A DNA stretch of 64,000 nucleotides, from contig JAQNBH010000004.1 in NCBI GenBank assembly GCA_028752905.1, positions 37,628,336 to 37,692,335 of the forward strand, given 5' to 3'. A model generated the notes under the pieces. That model searched no databases, was not told the origin of the DNA, and was given only the letters and a program-made list of their open reading frames with translations. Below are positions 1-11,057 of the stretch, piece by piece (position 1 is the first letter of the stretch; every line of letters starts with the position of its first letter). A program made the translations under genes and the position numbers. This DNA is from Cladorhizidae sp. MBARI D1340-BT2 (taxonomy: Eukaryota; Porifera; Demospongiae; Poecilosclerida; Cladorhizidae).

Positions 1-175
1 CATTAGGTAATGCATAAACAAGCAATGCTAGAAACAAGAAAAGTGAAGCAGGTAGGTAGATAAATATTATTGAAATATGGTTATTTAAAGTGCGATTTTT
101 CAATGGTGAATGAAATAGAGGGATATATAACAGAAATGAATTTATTTTTTAAATTTTTTACATAAATTGATTAAG

Positions 176-669
176 GTATTGCTTCTGAGAGATAGCCTGA
201 CTGAACAGATCAGCCGTCTCCAGGCTGACCTCAGTTCAGCAGATGCCGTGATACAGAAACTGAAGTGTGCACTTGGAAGTGCATCTAATGATAGTCACCA
301 GCTCTCCCTTGAAAAGGACCAACTCAGAGCCGAGCACCACAACGTCATCAGCAAGCTCAAGCTTGATTATGACGGAGCGTGTGCTGAAGCCAGAGACCTC
401 CGACTCAAGCACGATCATGCCATGATGGAATCCAGCGAGAAGTATGAGCAAGTGCTAGCTGAGGTCATCGAGCTGGAGCGTCGGCGTGACATAGCTGCCG
501 TGGAGTCTGGCGGCCTGAGGGTAGAGTTGGGACGAGCTGCGGAGGAAGTGACTAAGATACAAATGGAGTATGATCGTGTGGCTACTGAGCATGCCCAGCA
601 GCTGGAGCAAGTACAGCTAAGTCTTGCTCAGACCCAGAGGGAACGCACGCAGCAACAAGAAGCACTTCA
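176..669 (+). CDS. Coiled-coil gene, exon 1 of window (residues 1-165)
   Basis: Acceptor is ATTAAG before GTATTG, and the donor is CA|GTAAGT at 670. The frame starts at phase 0 and ends with two bases of a Gln codon that exon 2 completes. The 164 full codons read as continuous heptad-like coiled coil with motifs such as EQISRLQADLSSADAV and TEHAQQLEQVQLSLAQTQ. The apparent start at 167 is not a real start codon, because the frame enters from an upstream exon. The acceptor lies behind a T-rich tract at 141-160. Confidence 0.85.
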
Positions 670-727
670 GTAAGTGTCTTGTAGTTAGTACATGTCATCT
701 AGCCCTACCTTAGGCCTCATTTTAGTC

Positions 728-1440
728 CTGGCCCGATCCTAGTCCAAGCCCTAGCGTTAGCCGTCTCCTAACCCTAGCCCTATTTTGGCTTTGTCCTAGC
801 CCTAGTCTTTAGCCCGATCCTAGCCCTAGTCTTTAGCCCGATCCTAGCCCTAGTCTATAGCCCTCTCCTAGCCCTAGTCTTTAGCCCTCTCCTAGCCCTA
901 GTCTTTAGCCCTCTCCTAGCCATAGTCTTTAGCCCTCTCCTAGCCCTAGTCTTTAGCCCTCTCCTAGCCCTAGTCTTTAGCCCTCTCCTAGCCCTAGTCT
1001 TTAGCCCTCTCCTAGCCCTAGTCTTTAGCCCTCTCCTAGCCCTAGTCTTTAGCCCTCTCCTAGCCTTAGTCTTTAGCCCTCTCCTAGCCCTAGTCTTTAG
1101 CCCTCTCCTACCCTAGTCTTTAGCCCTCTCCTACCCTAGTCTTTAGCCCTCTCCTAGCCCTAGTCTTTAGCCCTCTCCTAGCCCTAGTCTTTAGCCCTCT
1201 CCTAGCCATAGTCTTTAGCCCTCTCCTAGCCCTACCCTCTACTAGCCCTAGTCTTTGCCCTAGCCTCTCCTAGCCCTAGTCTTTAGCCCTCTCCTAGCCC
1301 TAATCTTTAGCCTCTCCTAACCCTAGTCTTTGCCCTAGTCCTCTCCTAACCCTAGTCTTTGCCCTAGCCTCTCTAGTCTTTGCCCTAGTCCTCTCCTAAC
1401 CCTAGTCTTTAGCCCTCCACTAGCCCTAGTCTTTGCCATG
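728..1440 (+). repeat. Minisatellite, ~24-bp unit, CCCTAG-rich (intron 1)
   Basis: Unit begins CTAGCCCTAGTCTTTAGCCC and repeats about 28 times with single-base variants; the end near 1260-1440 is degenerate. It begins about 60 bases after the exon 1 donor. It belongs to a recurring set of CCCTAR-rich arrays in this gene. Confidence 0.95.
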
Positions 1441-1449
1441 GCAGGTCTG

Positions 1450-4400
1450 TGAGAATTGTCTGGTGAGGTCAGAGTGGCAAGCCTATGTTATGTCTGGTGA
1501 GGTCAGTGGCAAGCCTATGTTATGTCTGGTGAGGTCAGAGGCAAGCCTATGTTATGTCTGGTGAGGTCAGTGGCAAGCCTATGTTATGTCTGGTGAGGTC
1601 AGTGGCAAGCCTATGTTATGTCTGGTGAGGTCAGTGGCAAGCCTATGTTATGTCTGGTGAGGTCAGAGTGGCAAGCCTATGTTATGTCTGGTGAGGTCAG
1701 TGGCAAGCCTATGTTATGTCTGGTGAGGTCAGAGTGGCAAGCCTATGTTATGTCTGGTGAGGTCAGAGTGGCAAGCCTATGTTATGTCTGGTGAGGTCAG
1801 AGGCAAGCCTATGTTATGTCTGGTGAGGTCAGAGTGGCAAGCCTATGTTATGTCTGATGAGGTCAGAGGCAAGCCTATGTTATGTCTGGTGAGGTCAGAG
1901 GCAAGCCTATGTTATGTCTGGTGAGGTCAGAGGCAAGCCTATGTTATGTCTGGTGAGGTCAGAGGCAAGCCTATGTTATGTCTGGTGAGGTCAGAGGCAA
2001 GCCTATGTTATGTCTGGTGAGGTCAGAGGCAAGCCTATGTTATGTCTGGTGAGGTCAGAGGCAAGCCTATGTTATGTCTGGTGAGGTCAGAGAGGCAAGC
2101 CTATGTTATGTCTGGTGAAGTCAGAGAGGCAAGCCTATGTTATGTCTGGTGAGGTCAGAGTGGCAAGCCTATGTTATGTCTGGTGAGGTCAGAGGCAAGC
2201 CTATGTTATGTCTGGTGAGGTCAGAGTGGCAAGCCTATGTTATGTCTGGTGAGGTCAGAGTGGCAAGCCTATGTTATGTCTGATGAAGTCAGAGGCTAGC
2301 CTATGTTATGTCTGGGGAGGTCAGAGTGGCAAGCCTATGTTATGTCTGGTGAGGTCAGAGAGGCAAGCCTATGTTATGCCTGGTGAGGTCAGAGGCAAGC
2401 CTATGTTATGTCTGGTGAGGTCAGAGGCAAGCCTGGTGAGGTCAGAGGCAAGCCTATGTTATGTCTGGTGAGGTCAGAGTGGCAAGCCTATGTTATGTCT
2501 GGTGAGGTCAGAGAGGCAAGCCTATGTTATGTCTGGTGAGGTTATGTCTGGTGAGGTCAGAGGCAAGCCTATGTTATGTCTGGTGAGGTCAGTGGCAAGC
2601 CTATGTTATGTCTGGTGAGGTCAGAGGCAAGCCTATGTTATGTCTGGTGAGGTCAGAGTGGCAAGCCTATGTTATGTCTGGTGAGGTCAGAGTGGCAAGC
2701 CTATGTTATGTCTGGTGAGGTCAGAGTGGCAAGCCTATGTTATGTCTGGTGAGGTCAGAGGCAAGCCTATGTTATGTCTGGTGAGGTCAGAGTAGCAAGC
2801 CTATGTTATGTCTGGTGAGGTCAGTGGCAAGCCTATGTTATGTCTGGTGAGGTCAGAGTGGCAAGCCTATGTTATGTCTGGTGAGGTCAGAGTGGCAAGC
2901 CTATGTTATGTCTGGTGAGGTCAGTGGCAAGCCTATGTTATGTCTGGTGAGGTCAGAGTGGCAAGCCTATGTTATGTCTGGTGAGGTCAGTGGCAAGCCT
3001 ATGTTATGTCTGGTGAGGTCAGAGGCAAGCCTATGTTATGTCTGGTGAGGTCAGAGGCAAGCCTATGTTATGTCTGGTGAGGTCAGAGTGGCAAGCCTAT
3101 GTTATGTCTGGTGAGGTCAGAGTGGCAAGCCTATGTTATGTCTGGTGAGGTCAGAGTGGCAAGCCTATGTTATGTCTGGTGAGGTCAGAGGCAAGCCTAT
3201 GTTATGTCTGGTGAGGTCAGAGTAGCAAGCCTATGTTATGTCTGGTGAGGTCAGTGGCAAGCCTATGTTATGTCTGGTGAGGTCAGAGTGGCAAGCCTAT
3301 GTTATGTCTGGTGAGGTCAGAGTGGCAAGCCTATGTTATGTCTGGTGAGGTCAGTGGCAAGCCTATGTTATGTCTGGTGAGGTCAGAGTGGCAAGCCTAT
3401 GTTATGTCTGGTGAGGTCAGTGGCAAGCCTATGTTATGTCTGGTGAGGTCAGAGGCAAGCCTATGTTATGTCTGGTGAGGTCAGTGGCTAGCCTATGTTA
3501 TGTCTGGTGAGGTCAGAGTGGCTAGCCTATGTTATGTCTGGTGAGGTCAGAGTCAAGCCTATGTTATGTCTGGTAAGGTCAGTGGCAAGCCTATGTTATG
3601 TCTGGTGAGGTCAGAGTGGCAAGCCTATGTTATGTCTGGTCAGGTCAGAGTGGCTAGCCTATGTTATGTCTGGTCAGGTCAGAGTGGCAAGCCTATGTTA
3701 TGTCTGGTGAGGTCAGAGTGGCAAGCCTATGTTATGTCTGGTGAGGTCAGTGGCTAGCCTATGTTATGTCTGGTGAGGTCAGAGGCTAGCCTATGTTATG
3801 TCTGATGAAGTCAGAGGCTAGCCTATGTTATGTCTGGTCAGGTCAGAGTGGCAAGCCTATGTTATGTCTGGTGAGGTCAGAGGCAAGCCTATGTTATGTC
3901 TGGTGAGGTCAGTGGCTAGCCTATGTTATGTCTGGTGAGGTCAGAGGCTAGCCTATGTTATGTCTGATGAAGTCAGAGGCTAGCCTATGTTATGTCTGGG
4001 GAGGTCAGAGTGGCAAGCCTATGTTATGTCTGGTGAGGTCAGAGTGGCAAGCCTATGTTATGCCTGGTGAGGTCAGAGGCAAGCCTATGTTATGTCTGGT
4101 GAGGTCAGAGGCAAGCCTATGTTATGTCTGGTGAGGTCAGAGGCAAGCCTATGTTATGTCTGGTGAGGTGAGAGTGGCAAGCCTATGTTATGTCTGGTGA
4201 GGTCAGTGGCAAGCCTATGTTATGTCTGGTGAGGTGAGAGTGGCAAGCCTATGTTATGTCTGGTGAGGTCAGAGTGGCAAGCCTATGTTATGTCTGGTGA
4301 GGTCAGAGGCAAGCCTATGTTATGTCTGGTGAGGTCAGTGGCTAGCCTATGTTATGTCTGGTGAGGTCAGAGTGGCAAGCCTATGTTATGTCTGGTGAGG

Positions 4401-5366
4401 TCAGAGTCAAGCCTATGTTATGTCTGGTAAGGTCAGTGGCAAGCCTATGTTATGTCTGGTGAGGTCAGAGTGGCAAGCCTATGTTATGTCTGGTCAGGTC
4501 AGAGTGGCTAGCCTATGTTATGTCTGGTGAGGTCAGAGTGGCAAGCCTATGTTATGTCTGGTCAGGTCAGAGTGGCAAGCCTATGTTATGTCTGGTGAGG
4601 TCAGAGTGGCAAGCCTATGTTATGTCTGGTGAGGTCAGAGACAAGCCTATGTTATGTCTGGTGAGGTCAGTGGCTAGCCTATGTTATGTCTGGTGAGGTC
4701 AGAGTGGCTAGCCTATGTTATGTCTGGTGAGGTCAGAGTGGCAAGCCTATGTTACATGTATGTCTGGGGAGGTCAGAGTGGCAAGCCTATGTTATGCCTG
4801 GTGAGGTCAGAGGCAAGCCTATGTTATGTCTGGTGAGGTCAGAGGCAAGCCTATGTTATGTCTGGTGAGGTCAGAGGCAAGCCTATGTTATGTCTGGTGA
4901 GGTGAGAGTGGCAAGCCTATGTTATGTCTGGTGAGGTCAGTGGCAAGCCTATGTTATGTCTGGTGAGGTGAGAGTGGCAAGCCTATGTTATGTCTGGTGA
5001 GGTCAGAGTGGCAAGCCTATGTTATGTCTGGTGAGGTCAGAGTGGCAAGCCTATGTTATGTCTGGTGAGGTGAGAGTGGCAAGCCTATGTTATGTCTGGT
5101 GAGGTCAGAGACAAGCCTATGTTATGTCTGGTGAGGTCAGAGGCAAGCCTATGTTATCTCTGGTGAGGTCAGAGTGGCAAGCCTATGTTATGTCTGGTGA
5201 GGTTAGAGTGGCAAGCCTATGTTATGTCTGGTGAGGTCAGAGTGGCAAGCCTATGTTATGTCTGGTGAGGTCAGAGTGGCAAGCCTATGTTATGTCTGGT
5301 GAGGTCAGAGTGGCAAGCCTATGTTATATCTGGTGAGGTCAGAGTGGCAAGCCTATGTTATGTTAT
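1450..5366 (+). repeat. Minisatellite, 32/34-bp unit, ~3.9 kb (intron 1)
   Basis: Unit contains GGCAAGCCTATGTTATGTCT followed by GGTGAGGTCAG. Unit lengths of 32 and 34 bp alternate because of AG/AGTG variants, for roughly 118 copies. Rare variants (AGTAGCAAG, GATGAAGTCAGAGGCTAG, GGTAAGGTCAGTGG) recur in the same order, so larger blocks have been duplicated. Short open frames at 2271, 3566 and 4481 are by-products of the array. Confidence 0.97.
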
Positions 5367-5499
5367 GTTGGGCTTGCTACAGGATTCCTAGTTAGTGGTG
5401 GAAGGAGGGGAGGGAGGTCAGGGTCCGTGGTGAGAATGTTTGGTGTGCCTAGAGTTAGTATCTCGGTTAACATGCTCACAATAGTGCATGAGGGAACCT

Positions 5500-6310
5500 G
5501 TCTTGTAATATGCACCCTCTTGCCTTGTAATGTGAGGCTCTGTCCTGTAATGTGAGACCCTGTCCTGTAATGTGAATCCTGTCCTGTAATGTGAGACTCT
5601 TGTAATATGTACCCTCAGGACTGTCTTGTAATGTGAACCCTGTCCTGTAATGTGAGACTCTGTCCTGTAATGTGAGACTCTGTCCTGTAATGTGAGACTC
5701 TGTCCTTTAATGTGAGACCCTGTCCTGTACTGCGTAATGAGACTGTCCTGTAATGTGAGACTCTGTCTTGTAATGTAAGAATCTGTCCTGTAATTGAGAC
5801 TCTGTCCTGTAATGTGAGACTCTGTCCTGTAATGTGAGACCCTGTCCTTTAATGTGTCCTTTAATGTGAGACTCTGTCCTGTAATGAGAGACCCTGTCCT
5901 TTAATGTGAGACTCTGTCCTGTAATTGAGACTCTGTCCTGTAATGTGAGACTCTGTCCTGTAATGTGAGACCCTGTCCTTTAATGTGTCCTTTAATGTGA
6001 GACTCTGTCCTGTAATGAGAGACCCTGTCCTTTAATGTGAGACTCTGTCCTGTAATGTGAACCCTGTCTTGTAATGTGAGCCTCTGTCCTGTAATGTTAG
6101 ATGTACTAACATGAGACCCTGTCCTGTAATGTGAGACTCTGTCCTGTAATGAGACCCTGTCCTATAATGTGATAAATTGCCTGTAATGCGAGACCATGTC
6201 CTGTAATGTGAGACATACTTTAATGTGAGACCATGTCCTGTAATGTGAAATCCTGTCCTGTAATGTGAGATATACTGTAACATGAGACCCTGACCTGTAA
6301 TGTGAAGGAA
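5500..6310 (+). repeat. Minisatellite, ~20-bp unit (intron 1)
   Basis: Unit is TGTCCTGTAATGTGAGACTC, about 38 copies with many indels. The minus-strand open frames at 6032-6331 and 6220-6456 are shadows of it. It is the third array in the same 5.8-kb intron. Confidence 0.95.
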
Positions 6311-6515
6311 TTTAGCTTGGAGGGTAGCCAAGCTGAGACCTTCTTAAGTAACTGTGTGAATGAGGACTCACAGAAGTTAGTCAGTATTCTAGGAGCAGGA
6401 ATGCTGGCTCGAGTCCTACCACTTAATCCTTGCCTTGGCCTGCAATGCATGCACATAAATAGAGATGATGGTGTGAGGTCCGTCTGAATTTATCTAATAT
6501 TTGTTTGTGACACAG

Positions 6516-6858
6516 GATGGAGTTGAAAGATGCTCGCGGAAAGGTGTCTTTCAAACAAGAGGAAAACTCCAGATTGTTGGAGCAACTTGACGCCGCCAGG
6601 CACGAGGCGAAGGAGAAGGTTGCTAGACTGTTCCAGCTCGAGTCTGTTGTAGAGAAGATGGAGGAAGCTCGGGAGAAGCACGGCCGTGTTTTTGAGGAGC
6701 TGAAGTCGTCGCAGCAGAGTGTTGCGACCTTGGAGCATCAGCTCAAGAACTGCAGGCAGCAGTTAGGGGCTGCCCAGATGGAACAGAAGGACTTGGAGAG
6801 GGAAGGAGATGACCTCCAACGTGAGGTTATCACCTTGACGACCGAGCATGAGCAACAG
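6516..6858 (+). CDS. Coiled-coil gene, exon 2 (residues 165-279)
   Basis: Acceptor GTGACACAG and donor CAG|GTAGGT. The first base G completes the Gln codon left by exon 1, then the frame reads MELKDARGKVSFKQEENSRL and stays open for 114 codons. It ends TTEHEQQ. Strong coiled-coil composition. The second half resembles exon 3: ELKSSQQSVATLEHQL and EGDDLQREV here match ELVSSQQGVASMEEQL and DGDDLHRQL there. Both exons end in EHEQQ at a CAG|GTAGGT donor, which points to exon duplication. Confidence 0.9.
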
Positions 6859-6964
6859 GTAGGTTGCTGAAAGTGCTGCTTGATGAGCATGGTGGTTGCG
6901 GCATTGCGGTCAGCTGGAGTGTTGCCACTTATCATCGCTGAGTGGCCACTGAAAGGAGCTATGG

Positions 6965-7365
6965 CATTAGTCTCTAGTATATTAGAGGAAGTGTCTAGTA
7001 TCACAGGAAGTGTATAGTATACTATAGGAAGCATTTAGCATACTACAGGAAGTGTTTAGTATACTACAGGAAGCATTTAGCACACACAGGAAGTGTATAG
7101 TATACTACAGGAAGTGTTTAGTATATTACAGGAAGTGTTTAGTATACTACAGGAAGTGTCTAGTATACTACAGGAAGCATTTAGCATACTACAGGAAGTG
7201 TATAGTATACTACAGGAAGTGTTTAGTATATTACCGGAAGTGTCTAGTATACTACAGGAAGTATTTAGTATACTACAGGAAGTGTTTAGAATACTACAGG
7301 AAGTGTTTAGTATACTACAGGAAGTGTCTATTATATTACAGGAAGTGTTTAGTATAGTGCTGTAA
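6965..7365 (+). repeat. Minisatellite, 21-bp unit (intron 2)
   Basis: Unit is AGTATACTACAGGAAGTGTT, about 18 copies. Because 21 is divisible by three, two overlapping frames stay open (7052-7357 and 7093-7365). Their repetitive translations show no sign of being selected proteins. Confidence 0.95.
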
Positions 7366-7369
7366 TGAG

Positions 7370-8095
7370 ATTCATGAAGTTATGATTCCACAATATCTAT
7401 ACCCAATTAGTATAAGTGCAAAGTTTGTAGCTCGACTGTTGCTCGTGAGAGGGGCGGGGCCACCACGGAGCATGTGGTGAGAGTGGTGGAGTGCAGCTGT
7501 GCCCATTAAGCAGTGCACAAGTGTTATGAGGATTGCTGGTGTGTGTACCAGGCTAGCTAGAAGGGATAATGGATGGTGGAGCTGTTGCAGAGCAGTGTCT
7601 GCTGAGTGTCGTGTGTGTGGCCAAGACATCTTTCTCTGCTCCACAATGGATGCCAGCAACACGACTCTTGAGCAGGGAGAGACACGGTCATGACCAGCAC
7701 TTTCATTTGATCCTCTCACTGGTGTATTTATTGCATCCTATGTGAGGAGGATATGCCTTGCTCAGGAAGAGTCCCTAGCAACTATACCATGTTGCATTCG
7801 TATTGACCAACATTGTGGTTAGTGTTTGCCGTAGAAATGAACCATAGAACCACAATGAGGTGTACTCACTCCAGCCTGCTACTTCTTGTTTTAGTGTGTT
7901 TAGCCAGTGGAAATAACTAGCTAACTAATGAATGTCTGTTGGGCTTAGGATGGGGGGATGGGGCAACATAGCGATAGTAGCTCTGTCACTTGCCCAATCC
8001 ATCGCTTCATTTATCTACCTCTAAGATTGCTCGGCTAATAATTTTCTCCGTGAACAAGGAAGCTAAAATAACCTTTGCACTTCATGTTCTGCTCA
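7370..8095. other. Intron 2, no recognised feature
   Basis: Non-repetitive sequence between two minisatellites. It includes a purine-rich, GTGG-rich patch at 7445-7600. Small open frames on both strands (7499-7693 and 7372-7719) overlap each other, have no family signature and lack supporting splice context. I see no gene here. Confidence 0.6.
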
Positions 8096-8912
8096 CTAAA
8101 TACAAATGCAACTCAGTTATAACAAATACAGCTCAGTTATAACAAATACAACTCAGTTATAACAAATACAACTCAATATAATTCAGTTATAATAAATACA
8201 ACTCAGTTATATCAAATAAAATTCAGTTATAACAAATATAACTGTTATAGTAAATACAACTCAGTTATAGTAAATGCAGCAACTCAGTTATAGTAAATGC
8301 AGCAACTCAGTTATAGTAAATGCAGCAACTCAGTTATAGTAAATGCAGCAACTCAGTTATAGTAAATGCAGCAACTCAGTTATAGTAAATCTCTCAGTTA
8401 TATTAAATGCAACTCGGTTATAGTAAATGCAACTCAGTTATAGTAAATGCAACTCCGTTATAGTAAATGCAACTCAGTTATATTAAATGCAACTCAGTTA
8501 TAGTAAATGCAACTCAGTTATATTAAATGCAACTCAGTTATAGTAAATGCAACTCAGTTATAGTAAATGCAACTCAGTTATAGTAAATGCAACTCAGTTA
8601 TAACAAATGCAACTCAGTTATAGTAAATGCAACTCGGTTATAGTAAATGCAACTCGGTTATAGTCAATGCAACTCGGTTACAACTCAGTTATAGTAAATG
8701 CAACTCATAAATGCAACTCAGTTATAGTAAATGCAACTCAGTTATAGTAAATGCAACTCAGTTATAGTAAATGCAACTCAGTTATAGTAAATGCAACTCA
8801 GTTATAGTAAATGCAACTCAGTTATAGTAAATGCAACTCAGTTATAGTAAATGCAACTCAGTTATAGTAAATGCAACTCAGTTATAGTGAATACAACTCA
8901 GTTATAGCTCAG
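8096..8912 (+). repeat. Minisatellite, 20-bp unit (intron 2)
   Basis: Unit is CAACTCAGTTATAGTAAATG, about 40 copies. The left edge has older variants (AACAAATACAACTCAGTTAT) and the right part is very homogeneous, which suggests recent expansion toward the right. Confidence 0.95.
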
Positions 8913-9135
8913 CCCTTTCCTAGAATATCTCTAGCCTTAGTCCTGGATTAGCCATTGCCCTAGCCAAACACAGCCCTAGCTGAAGAATATCCGTAAGTCC
9001 TAGCCCTAGAATACTCTTAGTCCTCAGCCTGAGCCCTAGAATAATCCTAGCCCTCAGATTCAGGGATCCATGATGTAATGTACAGTCGGTCACCCTCATA
9101 AAGGTTACCCCAGGATTGTTCCAAATATCCCGAGA
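8913..9135. repeat. Dispersed repeat copy (CCTAGAATA... GGGATCCATG...)
   Basis: CCCTAG/AGAATA-rich sequence is followed by CAGGGATCCATG, then TACAGTCGGTCACCCTC and a TCCCRGGAT-like block. The same order of blocks recurs at 31375-31520 and, in reverse, at about 21480-21540. It is therefore a dispersed repeat; coding capacity was not seen. Confidence 0.6.
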
Positions 9136-9235
9136 TTGCTGGAATATCCTAGGAAAGATCATAGCAATACTAGGTATCCTTCGAGTATTGAACTGGCATT
9201 CCGTCCAACAAACCTTGGCTCTCATCAGGTTGATA

Positions 9236-9373
9236 GCATGTGAAAATGTCTGTTTTGTTCTTCGTGTCATCAGCTGGTAGCCAGCTTCCTAATGGACTTC
9301 TTTCGCATGAGAAAATGTCTGTCTTGTTCTTCGTGTCATCGGCTGGTAGTTGGCTTCCTAATGGACTTCTTTA
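9236..9373 (+). repeat. Two-copy direct repeat, 69-bp period
   Basis: Two adjacent copies beginning GCATGTGAAAATGTCTG and GCATGAGAAAATGTCTG, ending in TAATGGACTTCTTT, with a few substitutions. It lies just upstream of exon 3. Confidence 0.9.
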
Positions 9374-9414
9374 GCGGTGCCCAATCTTTACACGACCACT
9401 TTGTAATTGTCTAG

Positions 9415-9690
9415 CTGCAACTAGTACGAGACGATCTTGCGAGACAGATCGGTGTCCTTCAGACGGACTGCCACTCGCTCAAGGCTGACCTCTGGAAGCT
9501 GAGGTTGGAGCTGGTCTCGTCACAGCAGGGTGTGGCTTCCATGGAGGAGCAGCTGAGGAGAAGTCAGCAGCAGTACGAGGTGGCCGAGGTGGAGCTCGGA
9601 GACTTGCGGAAAGATGGCGATGATCTGCACCGTCAGCTTGCCAACGTGAACACTGCAGCTAGTGGCAAGAGGTCCGAGCATGAGCAGCAG
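9415..9690 (+). CDS. Coiled-coil gene, exon 3 (residues 280-371)
   Basis: Acceptor AATTGTCTAG and donor CAG|GTAGGT. Ninety-two codons in phase 0-0 begin LQLVRDDLARQIGVLQ and end KRSEHEQQ. An in-frame TAG lies immediately before the exon and is removed by splicing. Coiled-coil composition. The sequence is a diverged relative of the second half of exon 2. Confidence 0.88.
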
Positions 9691-9719
9691 GTAGGTGCTG
9701 TTGTTCCAGTGAATTACAC

Positions 9720-10100
9720 GGAGAGTGGGTTGACCAATGTGGGAGTGGCTCCAGAGGGAGAGTGGGTGGACCAATGTGGGAGTGGCTCCAGGGGGAGAGT
9801 GGGTGGACCCATGTGGGTGTGGCTCCAGAGGGAGAGTGGGTGGACTCATGTGGGATGGCTCCAGAGGGAGAGTGGGTGTGTCCATGTGGGTGTGGCTCCA
9901 GAGGGAGAGTGGGTGGACTCATGTGGGAGTGGCTCCAGAGGGAGAGTGGGTGGACTCATGTGGGAGTGGCTCCAGGGGGAGAGTGGATGGGTCCATGTGG
10001 GTGTGGCTCCATAGGGAGAGTGGATGGACTCATGTGGGAGTGGCTCCAGGGGGAGAGTGGGTGAGTCCATGTGGGAGTGGCTCAGTGAGTGGAGACCATG
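9720..10100 (+). repeat. Minisatellite, ~37-bp unit (intron 3)
   Basis: Unit contains GTGGGAGTGGCTCCAGAGGG followed by AGAGTGGGTGGA, about 10 copies. It begins about 30 bases after the exon 3 donor. The open frames 9505-10014, 9737-10357, 9762-10064 and three on the minus strand run through it. Only the parts within exons 3 and 4 are likely to be coding. Confidence 0.93.
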
Positions 10101-10195
10101 TGGGTGTTTCAGCGGAGAGTGGGAGGAGTCCATGCAAGAGAGATGTTCATAGGTGTTGTGAGATATCTAAATTTAATTTTACCACACTTTACCAG

Positions 10196-10330
10196 GTGCG
10201 CCGGATGAGGGATAATTTGATGGAGCACATGTCAGAGAATCAGGCGCTGAAGTTTGAGCTGGAGTGTAACGCTGCGTCAGCGTGCCTCGTCAGAAATGAA
10301 TGTGATCACGCTAAGGAAGAACTCAACCAA
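10196..10330 (+). CDS. Coiled-coil gene, exon 4 (residues 372-416)
   Basis: Acceptor CTTTACCAG behind a T/A-rich tract; donor CAA|GTAATT. Forty-five codons, phase 0-0, read VRRMRDNLMEHMSENQALKF and end KEELNQ. Coiled-coil composition, consistent with the flanking exons. Confidence 0.85.
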
Positions 10331-10854
10331 GTAATTAGGGGTGTGGTGACAGGGTAATGAGGGGTGTGGTAACTAAGCAATAAGGGTTGTGACTGAGTGT
10401 ATATACGCTGAGAAGTAAGTTTTGTCTGCATGCAGGCATTGCTTGTGAAGCAGCTGTATATTATCAACCCACTCATCGGTGTAAGCAAGTACTTTACACC
10501 CTCGCATATCCGAACCTTGATTATCTCTTTGTACACTTGTAAAAATGTTGATAATTGTGAAGGGCCCCTTACTGAGGACCTAACTTCTTCTAAGCCAGGA
10601 AGTGAGCTTATTATCCCAAGGACCTGCAGATTAACTCTTACACTGCGTTTGTCACGGCGTTTGTGACACAACAATCCACCCCACGGGTGCGTGTGTCACA
10701 GCATCCGTGACAAGCAATTTACCGCTGGCAGTGCGTGTGTCACAGCATCTGTGACATGATACAGTAGAGGCCAAAAAAAACTTTACGTACCGTTTGCGTT
10801 GGACGTTTGTGGTACGTTTGAGTCGCAGCGTTGCTGTACCGTTAGGCATACGTT

Positions 10855-10915
10855 CGCCGAACGTTCGCCAAACGTTTGCCATACGTTCGCTAAACGTTGG
10901 CCAAAAACGTTTAGG
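10855..10915 (+). repeat. Subterminal 11-bp array, transposase side of Tc1 copy 1
   Basis: Five consecutive 11-mers of the form ACGTTCGCCAA / ACGTTTGCCAT / ACGTTGGCCAA. The corresponding end of copy 2 (about 60210-60270, reverse) has similar ACGTTYG 11-mers. The period is close to one DNA helical turn, as expected for an array of protein-binding sites. Transposase binding is inferred. Confidence 0.7.
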
Positions 10916-11057
10916 GATCGTTAATTGAGCGTTGTAAAATTGAATTTCTCCAGCGCATGCCAGATCGACGAAGGCGGGAGAAAGGCTAACTGTCGTTGCT
11001 CTAGCGGTTATTCTTTCAGAATCAAGATGCCTTCTTAATAGAATTTTATTCTTTAGG

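Noticed and set aside
728..1440. A true chromosome end, because of CCCTAR repeats
   Set aside because: The array is degenerate, internal, 24-bp based, and flanked by exons of one gene on both sides.
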